A DNA stretch of 64,000 nt from Xenorhabdus beddingii. GTDB taxonomy: Bacteria > Pseudomonadota > Gammaproteobacteria > Enterobacterales > Enterobacteriaceae. Location of the stretch: contig NZ_MUBK01000022.1 in the NCBI RefSeq assembly GCF_002127545.1, positions 1-64,000 of the forward strand, given 5' to 3'. This document shows positions 18,317 to 27,745 of this stretch, one piece after another; positions within the stretch are counted from its first letter, which is position 1; each line of letters starts with the position of its first letter. The notes under the pieces were generated by a model. It did not search any database. It was not told the origin of the DNA and saw only the letters and a program-made list of their open reading frames with translations. A program made the position numbers and the translations under genes.

Positions 18317-19684
18317 TTATTCCTTACCGCCCCTGATAGCCCAGAGCTGCATATCTAAGTCCGGGAAATCCCCTGATACGTGGAACGCGATGGAATTTCC
18401 CTGCTGGATCTCTTTCCATGCCGGACTTTTCTGATCCAGACGGAAGTAGGTATATCCGGAGTGATACGGCAACTGGCGAGGCGCGGCGGACAGGGCAATC
18501 AGTGGCACACCCGGCAACTGGACGCTGACCAGATCGCGAATTCTTTCCATCGAAGTGACTTTGGTTTGCTGGACGAATTGACGACGCAATTGTTCCTGCG
18601 GCGTGCTGGCGCTGATTGCCAGCACAAATTCGGCTTTACGCAACAGATCGTTGTCGTGGAGGGTTGCCACACGAATGCCACCTTCGTTCTGTTTCAGTGC
18701 AATCGATGTTGCGCGCGGTGTCAGAACCACGTTCAAGGCATCACGGATGGCGTGCATCGCATCCTGAAAGGTATCGGTCAGGTTGTTGTGATCATAGGCC
18801 AGTAGATTTCCCGGCAAACGGCTGGCATCCGTGAAGGTTCTCAGTTCACCACAGGTCTGGAGCAGCTCGGTATATAAATGCAGTGGGTGCAGGACGGTCT
18901 GTTTTGCATAATGGTTGAACAACGGCTGAACGCGGTTCAGCAATTGCAGCATCATAAACTCTGCCACATCCGCAACCCCTTGCTGACCCGGTGAGCCGAT
19001 GCGTTTGGCCAGTGATCTTGAGCGTTCGGTCAACAGGCCATCGATTTCCACCATGAAACGCTTAAGTTTGTCGGCGACAAAAATCGACAAACAGGTCGGG
19101 ATATAGTCGTTATCCAGCACGATATTGCCATTTTTTTGCTTTTCTTTGATGCGGCACACGGGGATCGCGGTGTAGGCACTCATATCCTCGGAGCCTTGCA
19201 TCAGGACCGGCGTCAATTGAGCCAGAGTCAGCACGGAGGCATCACCGCCCTTGGTATGCAGGTCACGGATATCCGTCGGCAGTTCCCGATAACGCACCGC
19301 ACTCTTCACTTCTGCATTCTTGATGTCGATATCCTGATCAGCAATTTCCCGGATGGTATCGCTGGTCATGGGTAACGCCAGATAGATATCTTTGCTTTTC
19401 AGGTCATTGAAGTTTTCGATATCCAGCGGTTTTGGCAGCAAATCCTGGCTGGGCGCGGAAAACAGGGTGCCATCAGGCATGATGCCGCTGGCTTCGGTAA
19501 TCCCTATGCGTCCCAGTTTAAGCAGATCATCATTGATGCTCAGGGAGCTGAAACCATGAGCATAAGGTGTCAATATTGAAACCAGGCTATGGGCCAAATA
19601 ATCAATGTGTTTTTGTTGTTGTTGAAAATGTTGTGGCTTGATGAATAACCCTTCGTGCCAAATCACCCGATTTTTACCTGGCAT
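18317..19684 (-). CDS. tssK: T6SS baseplate protein TssK
   Basis: 455 residues, the standard family length, beginning KNRVIWHEGLFIKPQHFQQQ, the hallmark TssK N-terminus. Later motifs include LLQTCGELRTF and a C-terminal head ending FPDLDMQLWAIRG. TssK trimers join the baseplate wedges (TssEFG) to the TssJLM complex. The ATG follows tssJ with a two-base gap and has GAGGAG upstream, from the end of tssJ. Confidence 0.97.
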   Translation of the reverse strand: MPGKNRVIWHEGLFIKPQHFQQQQKHIDYLAHSLVSILTPYAHGFSSLSINDDLLKLGRIGITEASGIMPDGTLFSAPSQDLLPKPLDIENFNDLKSKDIYLALPMTSDTIREIADQDIDIKNAEVKSAVRYRELPTDIRDLHTKGGDASVLTLAQLTPVLMQGSEDMSAYTAIPVCRIKEKQKNGNIVLDNDYIPTCLSIFVADKLKRFMVEIDGLLTERSRSLAKRIGSPGQQGVADVAEFMMLQLLNRVQPLFNHYAKQTVLHPLHLYTELLQTCGELRTFTDASRLPGNLLAYDHNNLTDTFQDAMHAIRDALNVVLTPRATSIALKQNEGGIRVATLHDNDLLRKAEFVLAISASTPQEQLRRQFVQQTKVTSMERIRDLVSVQLPGVPLIALSAAPRQLPYHSGYTYFRLDQKSPAWKEIQQGNSIAFHVSGDFPDLDMQLWAIRGGKE

Positions 19685-19686
19685 GA

Positions 19687-20241
19687 TTACTCCTCCTCTT
19701 TTCTAAGTTCGACGTCGTTATTTCTGACATGCACCAAGATGTGATAATGGCGGCCAATGTCTTTTACTCGGATGATCTTTTTCCATTCAGATTGGTTTGC
19801 ATCTGCATAGTGAACGATGACACCGATGTAACGGTTTTTCTTTTCCAGTGTAATGGCTTCCAGAGGCTTGTATTGCCCTGGCAGCAGGGTGTAATCCTGA
19901 TGATCGATATAGTTTTTCCCCAGTGCCTTTTCGAGTTTGTCGCTTTCAAGCTGGTCGTAATCCGCCGCCAGAAAACGGGAATCTTCACTGAGGTAAACCA
20001 GATTCATCTCAACCGGTGCCGCTTCACCACTCTCATTGGGGTTAATGTCGGATTCGGCCAGCAAGATGATGTTGGCAACAGAAGCCTGCTCATCGGGTTT
20101 ACCTACCGGTGTGGAAGGGTCCCAGATAACCTGACCGACTTTCTTTGTTGCGTTCCATGCACTGCTACAGCCGTTTAGCAACATCACTGACAGCAATAAA
20201 ATCCCTACAGCCCATAGACGGCGACTAGCGGAATGTATCAT
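19687..20241 (-). CDS. tssJ: T6SS outer-membrane lipoprotein TssJ
   Basis: 184 residues from the Met of MIHSASRRL. A signal peptide ends in the lipobox LLNGC, with the lipidated Cys at residue 25; Ser-Ser follows, which favours outer-membrane sorting. The mature part is the transthyretin-like fold that binds the TssM periplasmic end. An in-frame ATG 51 bases upstream would lengthen the signal peptide implausibly. The gene overlaps the end of tagH by 17 bases. Confidence 0.93.
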   Translation of the reverse strand: MIHSASRRLWAVGILLLSVMLLNGCSSAWNATKKVGQVIWDPSTPVGKPDEQASVANIILLAESDINPNESGEAAPVEMNLVYLSEDSRFLAADYDQLESDKLEKALGKNYIDHQDYTLLPGQYKPLEAITLEKKNRYIGVIVHYADANQSEWKKIIRVKDIGRHYHILVHVRNNDVELRKEEE

Positions 20242-21520
20242 TGCCGGATTCCTCCAAGCCCTGACGCAATGCGCGGTCATAAGCCTGCTCATACACCTCG
20301 CGGAATAATTTTTCGAACCCTTGCTGGCGGCTGGACGCTAATTCCCGGTAATAGTTGGTGTACATTTCCCATGCCCAGGAAGCGTCTTTATCCCTGACTT
20401 CGTTGCTACGACGGTAATGTGAGAAACGACGGAGCAATTGGTCGGGAGAAAAGGCTTCCAGCATGGTGTCCAGCGCGGCAGAAATGGCCGTCCGGTTGGC
20501 CTGATAGTGCAGTTGCAGGTTTTGCAGGCTTTCTGCGACCGCCGCCGGCGCGGACAAGTGAACGGGGCTTTTCTGATCCGAGAACATCACCTGCATGGTC
20601 GTGTCATAATCCATGTTCAGGCGCAACGGGTTATCTTCGATAGGACGAAGCTGTTTATCACGCAACCCATGTTGTTCGCGCTGAAGCGCCAATAGCCCTT
20701 CAATGGCGGCTTTCATGGTTTTGCCCATCTCTTGCAGAAAATCATTCGCCTGCTGGCTGTCGTGCAAAGGCAGGCGCGCTTCCAGCCCACGCATGAGAGG
20801 GGTAATGGCAACATGATCAACATCCCGATCTTCGTATTGCCGAGCGGAAGCGATATCCGGTAAATCAAGGAACTCCTGATCCATAACACTGCCTCGGTTA
20901 TCAGAAATAGGGTTAGCAAATGGGGGTGATTGATAATGATCCGGCGGCAAAAGTTGTTCCGTATCATCAGCCTCAACCTGAGGTTTCAATGTGGTCAGGC
21001 TCTCGCTATCAAGTACCCGGAGGGGATCATCACTGAAACGGTGCATCACTGTCGGGGCAATGCTTTCATCGTGGGCAAACACCGATTTCTGTGCCGTTGT
21101 CCCTTCCATCATGGCATCCAGCGGATTGCTGTAACTGGAAACCAGTGATTCCGGGGATACCGTTGAAGGGTCAATGCGATCGATTTCAGACAAACTGATG
21201 TGGATCTTGATCGACAAATGCCCCACTTTGATTTGATCGCCTTGTTGTAACAGGATCAAACCCGACTCAGAGGTCAGAGTGGCATTGTTGATTTGCACCG
21301 GTTCAGCCAGCACTTGCAGGCAAAATGCGCCATCCTGCCACTTAATGGCGAATTGTGATGGGTGGATATTGCCCTGCTGATCCTGCACAGACCAAAGGTG
21401 GCTTTCACTGCTGCCGACCGTACCGCCCTGTGTCGAGAACTGGCAATTGGCGGCTTTACCACTTTCAAGCTGTTCACTGTTAAGCACCCGCAATGAAAGG
21501 ATGGGTTGATGTTTTTCCAT
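20225..21520 (-). CDS. tagH: T6SS FHA-domain protein (TagH)
   Basis: About 431 residues. The N-terminal 100 residues form a forkhead-associated domain (GTVGSSESHLWSVQD, QFAIKWQDGAFCLQ, LLQQGDQIKVGHLSIKI), a phosphothreonine-reading fold. The C-terminal half is the type VI FHA-associated domain (LQEMGKTMKAAIEGLLALQREQHGLR, RFSHYRRSNEVRDKDASWAWEMYTNYYREL). Such proteins are normally the target of the kinase PpkA, but no ppkA/pppA pair is visible in this cluster. The start chosen (MEKHQPIL) lies 5 bases after tssG; a longer frame would run back into tssG. Confidence 0.9.
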   Translation of the reverse strand: MEKHQPILSLRVLNSEQLESGKAANCQFSTQGGTVGSSESHLWSVQDQQGNIHPSQFAIKWQDGAFCLQVLAEPVQINNATLTSESGLILLQQGDQIKVGHLSIKIHISLSEIDRIDPSTVSPESLVSSYSNPLDAMMEGTTAQKSVFAHDESIAPTVMHRFSDDPLRVLDSESLTTLKPQVEADDTEQLLPPDHYQSPPFANPISDNRGSVMDQEFLDLPDIASARQYEDRDVDHVAITPLMRGLEARLPLHDSQQANDFLQEMGKTMKAAIEGLLALQREQHGLRDKQLRPIEDNPLRLNMDYDTTMQVMFSDQKSPVHLSAPAAVAESLQNLQLHYQANRTAISAALDTMLEAFSPDQLLRRFSHYRRSNEVRDKDASWAWEMYTNYYRELASSRQQGFEKLFREVYEQAYDRALRQGLEESGNDTFR

Positions 21521-21525
21521 GGTCG

Positions 21526-22578
21526 TTATTCCATAACTGAAATTGTGACAGAGGGTTTCTGTTCCGGTTCGCCGAGAAAACTGGTCCACCCCAGATGGTT
21601 ATTCTGCTTCGCCCCCAATACCATGCCGCCGGCCTGGTTTTCAGCCAGACCCAGGCGCAATTCCCAGGCGAGCTGGCTGCGCATGACAAAAGAAATGAAC
21701 ATCACCAACGGGAAATAGTTTTTGCCATCGGGCAGGAATGAGAGAAACCGCTCACGTGGCAGGTTGTTGATACTGAGCAGAAATTTACCGCTGTAATCCC
21801 CAACCCAAGAACCGATGGTGAAGTTTTCCCCCATGACAGACAGCTCTTTATCGCTGGTGCCCTGACCTGTAGTCATCCCCCCCAGACGATTCTGCTGTGC
21901 TTTCGAGATGGTGACTCGCCTGAATTGCCAACCGTCCAGCGTGACGTCCTGCAAATCAAAACAGTGGGAAACCAGGCTGCATATCACTTCTGGTGAGCGT
22001 CCGGGGCTTGCCAGCAAGCCGGCATACGCCAGCATTTTGCTGTGATTGATGTTCAGCATCCGGCGGTTGACATCACTGCCCAACCCCACGAGAGAGAACA
22101 TGCGTTGGGAAAAGCCATCTTCCCCGCCCTTTTTGAAGCAGATGTAATAGCGATATTTCCGCCAGACCTGATGTAAGATCGTAATTAAGCGATGGTTGAA
22201 AACGTTGAGAAAATCCGTCAGCCGGTTTTCCCCCTGAGCATCTTCCCATGCCAGTGAATCCAGATAAAAACCTGGCATCGGGGACTGGCTGCCGTGCAAT
22301 CCCAAAAAGGAGACTTCCAGATCGAAGTATCCCTTCTTGGACTGTGCGAGCGAGATGACGTCACGCGTCGGAAATGCCAGACTGGCACTGGAGCGGAAAC
22401 GGACAGACTCCCGATCGGCGCGATCTGTTTCTCCGGTTTTCTCCCACGCGACGGCCAATTGGTTAAGTAACTCGACCAACTGGTAAAAGTTGTAGCGTGA
22501 GATATCCAATACCAGCGGGGTGGCAGGATCTTGCTCAGTGATTACATCAACGAGTGTTGACCTATCTGTACCGGCCAT
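21526..22578 (-). CDS. tssG: T6SS baseplate protein TssG
   Basis: 350 residues with the family pattern: FYQLVELLNQLAVAWEKTG near the N-terminus, RFRSSASLAFPTRDV, then LDSLAWEDAQGENRLTDFLNVFNHRLITILHQVWRKYRYYI, and the C-terminal LAENQAGGMVLGAKQNNHLGWTSFLG. TssG and two TssF form the baseplate wedge core. Its ATG lies inside the end of tssF (37-base overlap), a sign of tight translational coupling. Confidence 0.95.
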   Translation of the reverse strand: MAGTDRSTLVDVITEQDPATPLVLDISRYNFYQLVELLNQLAVAWEKTGETDRADRESVRFRSSASLAFPTRDVISLAQSKKGYFDLEVSFLGLHGSQSPMPGFYLDSLAWEDAQGENRLTDFLNVFNHRLITILHQVWRKYRYYICFKKGGEDGFSQRMFSLVGLGSDVNRRMLNINHSKMLAYAGLLASPGRSPEVICSLVSHCFDLQDVTLDGWQFRRVTISKAQQNRLGGMTTGQGTSDKELSVMGENFTIGSWVGDYSGKFLLSINNLPRERFLSFLPDGKNYFPLVMFISFVMRSQLAWELRLGLAENQAGGMVLGAKQNNHLGWTSFLGEPEQKPSVTISVME

Positions 22579-24374
22579 TCATAACACTCCTGATTATCTA
22601 AATTGATGACCTTCAACATATGAAAGGCATTGACGCTGGCATACAGTGAGAAAAACCGCGATAGGATCGTACAGAACAGATAAAGCTCACCTTCTGAGCT
22701 GAATGCCTGTTGCCGGATATACAGCGTTGAGCGCAATCCACGCACCGGCTGACCACGGAACAGACGATCTGTCGGCTCTGTTTCAATCTTTTCAATGGCA
22801 TCAAGCCGTTTCTGTGATGAACGTTTGGACTGTCGATTGTGAATGCTGGGGAAATCGTAAGTACGCAACACCTGTTTCAGGGCATCCTTATCCAGCAGTG
22901 ACATATAGTTCAGCGACATATTTGACAGCAGTGACCAGTGCAAACCGCCATCCATCAGAGGATAGAGCGGCACTGACGGCCGGGTGATATTGCGGAATGT
23001 CGCAAAGGTCGGGCTGCCGTTTGAAGGATAATTAATGTCGCCCACACGCAGTTCCAGCGGCATTTCACGGTTGGTACAGGTCAGGCTGACAGAAACGCTC
23101 TCTTCCAGCCCAAGTCTGAGCAGCTCGGATTCATCTCCCCGCACAAATGAGATGAAATGTTCCAATCCCTTGCGGAAAGGCGATTCTTTCACCCGAAGGC
23201 GGTAATAACGCATTGAGCGTTCGTCTTCATCATCAATCTGGTGATTGAAGCTCTCAAACGCGGTATAGACGCGCGAGCCAGGACGGGCACGGCTACGTTC
23301 ACCCTTTTCGCCGGTCAGCCAGCTTTCCGCACCGTCAACAGAGAAAATGTCGTAGTTATCCGGGAAACTGTAGCTGGCCTTTAAGGGATATTCAGTCTGG
23401 CTGCCATTAAGTTCAATCGCTTCACTGTCCATCGGGAACAGGTTGATTGCCGGCGTACAGTGCAGACGGAAAGTATCCTGACGGATTTTGGCTTCCGGTG
23501 GCAGGGCCTGAGAAAAATGTAAATTCAGTTTGAAATCTTTGGTCTTGAGATCTTCAGGCAGTGTTGGGAAGCCGGTCACATCAAAGAACAGGAAACTTTC
23601 TGCAAAACAGAAATACTCCTGCAAAATGCGATACCCCATATAAGCATTTTTCGGGTAAGGCAACAGCGCATCTTCCCGCTCAAATCCCACCGGCCTAAAA
23701 TCAAACTTCGGCAGGCGGATCACGGTATCTCCCACCACCAGTTCGGCTTTTTTGAAGTAATAGCAGATCCAGAAATAGAGCTGGGAAGTGGTATAGTCAT
23801 CACCACTCAGATAAAAGCGCAGTTTGCCCAGTTCCAATTCATGCAGGTTCAGATCCGTTTTTGACGTAAAATTCAGGCTGATGATCCCATTCTCATTACT
23901 GTTATTGACCGCGATGTCACGAATGGAAAACGGAAACAGCCACACATCGCGGCAAAGCGTGAAGGTGCATCGGCCATGATCGTCTTTCTTGCCACCCGAT
24001 TTTTCGTCCGAATAAATATCATCCTGAGTTGACAGCGAGTGGCTCATAATCTGTGTGCCACGCTTAACCTGCGTTGCTTTCGTCACCACGCTCTCATCGG
24101 GGGTATACTCAATGATGGTCATGCTGGGGGTGGGGCGCAGATAGTTCGGCCACAGCATATTCAGCAGGCCATGGGTCAATTCAGGGAACTGATCATCAAT
24201 CTTTGCCCGCAGGTTGCCTGTCAGGAACGCAAACCCTTCAAGCAAACGCTCAACGTCGGGATCAGAACCTTGTTCTGAAAGAAATGAGGCAAGATGAGGA
24301 CGCTCAACTGCGGCTTCTTTTCCCAGTTGTCGCAAATAATTCAACTCATCTCTGAAATATTTTTCAAATGACAT
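22542..24374 (-). CDS. tssF: T6SS baseplate protein TssF
   Basis: 610 residues, full length. It opens with MSFEKYFRDELNYLRQLGKE, the characteristic TssF start, followed by PHLASFLSEQGSDPDVERLLEGFAFLTGNLRAKIDD and LWPNYLRPTPSMTIIEY. It forms the wedge with TssG and TssE. The ATG directly abuts the tssE stop (24374/24375). Confidence 0.96.
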   Translation of the reverse strand: MSFEKYFRDELNYLRQLGKEAAVERPHLASFLSEQGSDPDVERLLEGFAFLTGNLRAKIDDQFPELTHGLLNMLWPNYLRPTPSMTIIEYTPDESVVTKATQVKRGTQIMSHSLSTQDDIYSDEKSGGKKDDHGRCTFTLCRDVWLFPFSIRDIAVNNSNENGIISLNFTSKTDLNLHELELGKLRFYLSGDDYTTSQLYFWICYYFKKAELVVGDTVIRLPKFDFRPVGFEREDALLPYPKNAYMGYRILQEYFCFAESFLFFDVTGFPTLPEDLKTKDFKLNLHFSQALPPEAKIRQDTFRLHCTPAINLFPMDSEAIELNGSQTEYPLKASYSFPDNYDIFSVDGAESWLTGEKGERSRARPGSRVYTAFESFNHQIDDEDERSMRYYRLRVKESPFRKGLEHFISFVRGDESELLRLGLEESVSVSLTCTNREMPLELRVGDINYPSNGSPTFATFRNITRPSVPLYPLMDGGLHWSLLSNMSLNYMSLLDKDALKQVLRTYDFPSIHNRQSKRSSQKRLDAIEKIETEPTDRLFRGQPVRGLRSTLYIRQQAFSSEGELYLFCTILSRFFSLYASVNAFHMLKVINLDNQECYEWPVQIGQHSLM

Positions 24375-24815
24375 TTATTGGGTTCGCTCCAGGCAATAGC
24401 GTCGGTTGTTATCCAACTGGATGCTGAATTCCACCAGATCGTTGATATCATCCAGAGAAATTTCAGCGCTGATATGGAAACTCAGCAGCAATGGATCTGA
24501 ATCATCATGGATGGCACTGACAGAAACCGCTGCTATTCTGGGTTCATAATTTCTGATGCACTCTTCAATCGCCTCTTCGATGCTTTGTTTGAAATCCACC
24601 GACGTTGCGGTCGCGTCATTGAGATCAATGACACCCAATTCAATGGCACTTTGGCACGCACCGGGGCGGGAATTCAGAACCTTATTCAAATGCTTCTTGA
24701 TAGAGTCAAGCAGTGCACGCATCCTTGATTGACGGGAAGAGCCGTAGCCCTTCCCTTGAATGCGCTCAAACAGACTGGCAGAGCTGCCTCTGTTCCAACT
24801 GTACAGCGCAGCCAT
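24375..24815 (-). CDS. tssE: T6SS baseplate protein TssE (gp25-like)
   Basis: 146 residues of the gp25/lysozyme-like family. The core SIKKHLNKVLNSRPGACQSAIELGVIDLND and the later NYEPRI pattern (the EPR motif common to gp25 proteins) are present. It nucleates sheath assembly at the baseplate. It lies 2 bases after tssC and abuts tssF. Confidence 0.95.
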   Translation of the reverse strand: MAALYSWNRGSSASLFERIQGKGYGSSRQSRMRALLDSIKKHLNKVLNSRPGACQSAIELGVIDLNDATATSVDFKQSIEEAIEECIRNYEPRIAAVSVSAIHDDSDPLLLSFHISAEISLDDINDLVEFSIQLDNNRRYCLERTQ

Positions 24816-24817
24816 AA

Positions 24818-26296
24818 TTATTCCTTATCCAAACGGCCAACCAGCGACAGTTCGAAACTGGCACCCATGTATTTGAAGTGCGGACGAACCTGCATCGCAA
24901 CCTGATACCAACCTGGATCACCTTCAACATCCAGTACCTTGATTTCCGCTGCACGCAGAGGACGGCGGCTACGAACGTCAGTCGGTGGGTTTTCCTGATC
25001 AGCAATGTACTGTTTCAGCCACATGTTCAGTTCGCGCTCCAGATCCTGACGCTCTTTCCAAGAGCCGATCTGTTCACGTTGCAACACTTTGATGTAGTGA
25101 GCCAGACGGTTGATGATGAACATGTACGGAAGCTGTGTACCCAACTTGTAGTTGGTTTCCGCAATTTTCCCTTCACGGGTATTCGGGAAAACTTTTGGCT
25201 TCTGAACGGAGTTTGCCGAGAAGAATGCCGCGTTATCGCTGCCCTTGCGCATGGTCAGGGTGATAAAGCCTTCCTCAGCCAGTTCAAATTCACGACGGTC
25301 AGTGATCAGAACTTCAGTCGGGATCTTCGCCTGAACCTGACCCATGGCTTCGTACAGGTGAACCGGCAGGTCGCTCACCGCACCACCGCTCTGTGGACCG
25401 ATGATGTTCGGGCACCAGCGATATTTCGCGAAGCTGTCGGTCAGACAACTTGCCAGCAGGTACGCCGTGTTGCCCCACAGGAAGTGCTCATGGTCACGGC
25501 TGACATTTTCCTGATAGTTGAAGTTCTTGATGGGATTTTCAACATTGGAATAAGGCAGACGCAGCAAGAAACGCGGTGCGGTCAGGCCTAAGTAACGGGA
25601 ATCTTCGGATTCACGCAGTGCACGCCATTTAGTATGTGAAGGACCTTCGAACACCGATTTCAGATCTTTGATGGCAGGCAGGTCGGTAAAGCTGTTAACA
25701 CCGAAGAATTCAGGTGAAACAGAAGACAGGAATGGCGCATGAGCCATCGCACCGACGGCGCTGACGTACTGCATCAGTTTAATGTCAGGCGTCGTGTTGC
25801 CAAACGCATAGTTACCGATGACGGAGGCAATCGGTTCACCACCGAACTGACCGTAGCCTGTGGAGTAAACGTGCTTATAGAAACCAGACTGAATAATTTC
25901 AGGAGAGAATTCAAAATCTTCCAGCAACTCATCTTTAGTGGCATGAATGATGTTGATTTTGATGTTCTCGCGGAAATCCGTGCGATCCACGAGAATTTTC
26001 AGTGAACGCCAGGAAGATTCCAGTTCCTGAAATGGCTTGGCGTGCAGAACTTCATCCATCTGCTCGCTCAGTTTTTTATCCAACTCAACGATCATTTTAT
26101 CAACAAGCAGTTTGTTGATAGGTTCTTCATTAGAGCCGGTGTCCAAAATGCTGCCGATAAACGCGGCAACACCTTGCTTCGCGATGTAGTAGCCGTCATT
26201 TTCCGGTGTCATTCTCGCTTGGGACATAATCTCATCAAGCAAGGAGGTCGTTGCGCCAGAAGCAATAGCTGTGCTGTTTTCTTGGTGCTGAGCCAT
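24818..26296 (-). CDS. tssC: T6SS sheath large subunit TssC (VipB)
   Basis: 492 residues, the typical length, with the family motifs FQELESSWRSLKILVDRTDF, GQFGGEPIASVIGNYAFG, APFLSSVSPEFFG, WRALRESEDSRYLGLTAPRFLLRLPY and NRLAHYIKVLQREQIGSW. With TssB it builds the contractile sheath. It lies 20 bases downstream of tssB and has AAAGGAATTTTTAA before the ATG. Confidence 0.98.
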   Translation of the reverse strand: MAQHQENSTAIASGATTSLLDEIMSQARMTPENDGYYIAKQGVAAFIGSILDTGSNEEPINKLLVDKMIVELDKKLSEQMDEVLHAKPFQELESSWRSLKILVDRTDFRENIKINIIHATKDELLEDFEFSPEIIQSGFYKHVYSTGYGQFGGEPIASVIGNYAFGNTTPDIKLMQYVSAVGAMAHAPFLSSVSPEFFGVNSFTDLPAIKDLKSVFEGPSHTKWRALRESEDSRYLGLTAPRFLLRLPYSNVENPIKNFNYQENVSRDHEHFLWGNTAYLLASCLTDSFAKYRWCPNIIGPQSGGAVSDLPVHLYEAMGQVQAKIPTEVLITDRREFELAEEGFITLTMRKGSDNAAFFSANSVQKPKVFPNTREGKIAETNYKLGTQLPYMFIINRLAHYIKVLQREQIGSWKERQDLERELNMWLKQYIADQENPPTDVRSRRPLRAAEIKVLDVEGDPGWYQVAMQVRPHFKYMGASFELSLVGRLDKE

Positions 26297-26316
26297 TTAA
26301 AAATTCCTTTAACCAG

Positions 26317-26814
26317 TTATTTTTTATTGACGATTTCAAGTTCTTTCAGGAGTTGCTCACGAACGGATTCATCATCCAACAGTGACTGCAAGCGAGCACG
26401 AAATGCTGGGATATTTCCCAATGGACCTTTTAATGCAACCAATGCTTCACGAAGTTCGAGAAGTTTATTTAATTCAGGTACTTTCTTCGCGATATTATCT
26501 GGTGAAAAATCGCTCAGAGATTTTATTTCCAAATTAACGGGCAGGTCTTCTTCGCTTTTTTCATCAAGACGGTTAGGAACGTTAAAAGTCAGATTAATGT
26601 TCGCTTCATTCATGACGGCATTAAAGTTGTTCTTATTGATAGAAACTGTTTGCCGCTCTTCAATTGGCGTATCTTCACTCTTTCCTTTCAAATCCCCGAC
26701 AACCAGAAGGTTTAGTGGTAATTCAACCTCTGCGGTCTGGTCACCCGTATTAGGAACATACTTAATATTGATTCTTTCTTTCGGAGCTACGCTACCTGGA
26801 CTATTCTTACTCAT
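26317..26814 (-). CDS. tssB: T6SS sheath small subunit TssB (VipA)
   Basis: 165 residues. It shows the conserved KERINIKYVPNTGDQTAEVELPLNLLVVGDLKG and SDFSPDNIAKKVPELNKLLELREAL, and the C-terminal helix that ClpV-exposed sheaths present. It is the first gene of the minus-strand T6SS run, so a promoter should lie in the AT-rich spacer above 26,815. Composition here is clearly more AT-rich than the vgrG end of the same cluster. Confidence 0.97.
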   Translation of the reverse strand: MSKNSPGSVAPKERINIKYVPNTGDQTAEVELPLNLLVVGDLKGKSEDTPIEERQTVSINKNNFNAVMNEANINLTFNVPNRLDEKSEEDLPVNLEIKSLSDFSPDNIAKKVPELNKLLELREALVALKGPLGNIPAFRARLQSLLDDESVREQLLKELEIVNKK

Positions 26815-27745
26815 ATTTGAATCCTTTGGCTAATACAACCATGAACTGTCTAACAACCCATTATTGGTGAGAGAATGATTCCAATGCTTACCCATATAAC
26901 AAATACAGACGATCTCCCTGAAAAAATAAGGTAAAGAAGACGACTATATTTGTAAGTACGAATAGTTCTATATCAACAAGTTCTATATAAACATAGAGTT
27001 AAATAATCAGATATATCCTATCCGGTCGTGGAAATAACATCGATATGAAAAACCGTCAAGTTCGAGTTTGACATTTTATTTTTTTGATGTAAAGCCAAAA
27101 CACAAATTGATAAAGCCCCCTATTCAAGCTATTAATCTATTTATATAAACACATAGCAAGTTATAAACATTTTTTTCTCCTAATATAGAGAAAAGTTTGG
27201 TTTTACTCTCTGTAAGAGTATGTAGACCTATTACCTGTCAATTGTATAAAAAGGAATATTTTTCATTTTCATCTGAATAAAATACCACCGCTGGGGTGTA
27301 TTTTATAATTACCGTCAATACCATTTTTTATTTCATATTGATTGATTATATATCGCTATATTTTGAATTATTTTCATTTTTTTGATCCAGTTAACACTTT
27401 CTGCATGATCATAGAAAACATTTCGGCAAAAAATAAAAAGCACCAATATATCAATCAGTTAAAAATGCAGTAAAGTTGCAGTACAATTTTAAACCAGTTT
27501 AACCAGCTTATTTTTTATAAAAACTCAGCCATAAATTTCACAACGGCAATGATTATAAAATTTTTATTTGTCATTGAATTTGAGTACGTATTGCATTTTT
27601 CAAATGACTTTGCATTAAACAATTTCAGTCTTATTATTCGCTCCGAGTGTTTGGCAAGCGATAATTTTATTTGATTCAAAATGAGATAATCACGCAAGGA
27701 ACGAACACTTACACTAATATTGGTAAAATTTTATAGGATATTTAT
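26815..27745. promoter_or_regulatory. Long AT-rich divergent spacer between tssB and hcp
   Basis: A 931-bp gene-free stretch that must hold the promoters for the tss operon (leftward) and hcp (rightward). It is very AT-rich: 19 G/C in the 60 bases 27181-27240, against 39 in 60 at 5581-5640 inside vgrG. It is dense in A/T tracts, the kind of DNA expected to bind H-NS. I looked for the sigma-54 pattern (GG at -24, GC at -12) on both strands near hcp and saw no convincing match. The one 60-codon ORF inside (27515-27697, minus) has no family features. Confidence 0.6.

Noticed and set aside
27640-27680. Sigma-54-like TTGGCA near hcp (27654 region)
   Set aside because: The second element (GC about 10 bases further) is not at the required spacing, so it is not a -24/-12 promoter.
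27515-27697. 60-codon minus-strand ORF in the tssB-hcp spacer
   Set aside because: AT-rich chance frame with no ribosome site or similarity.
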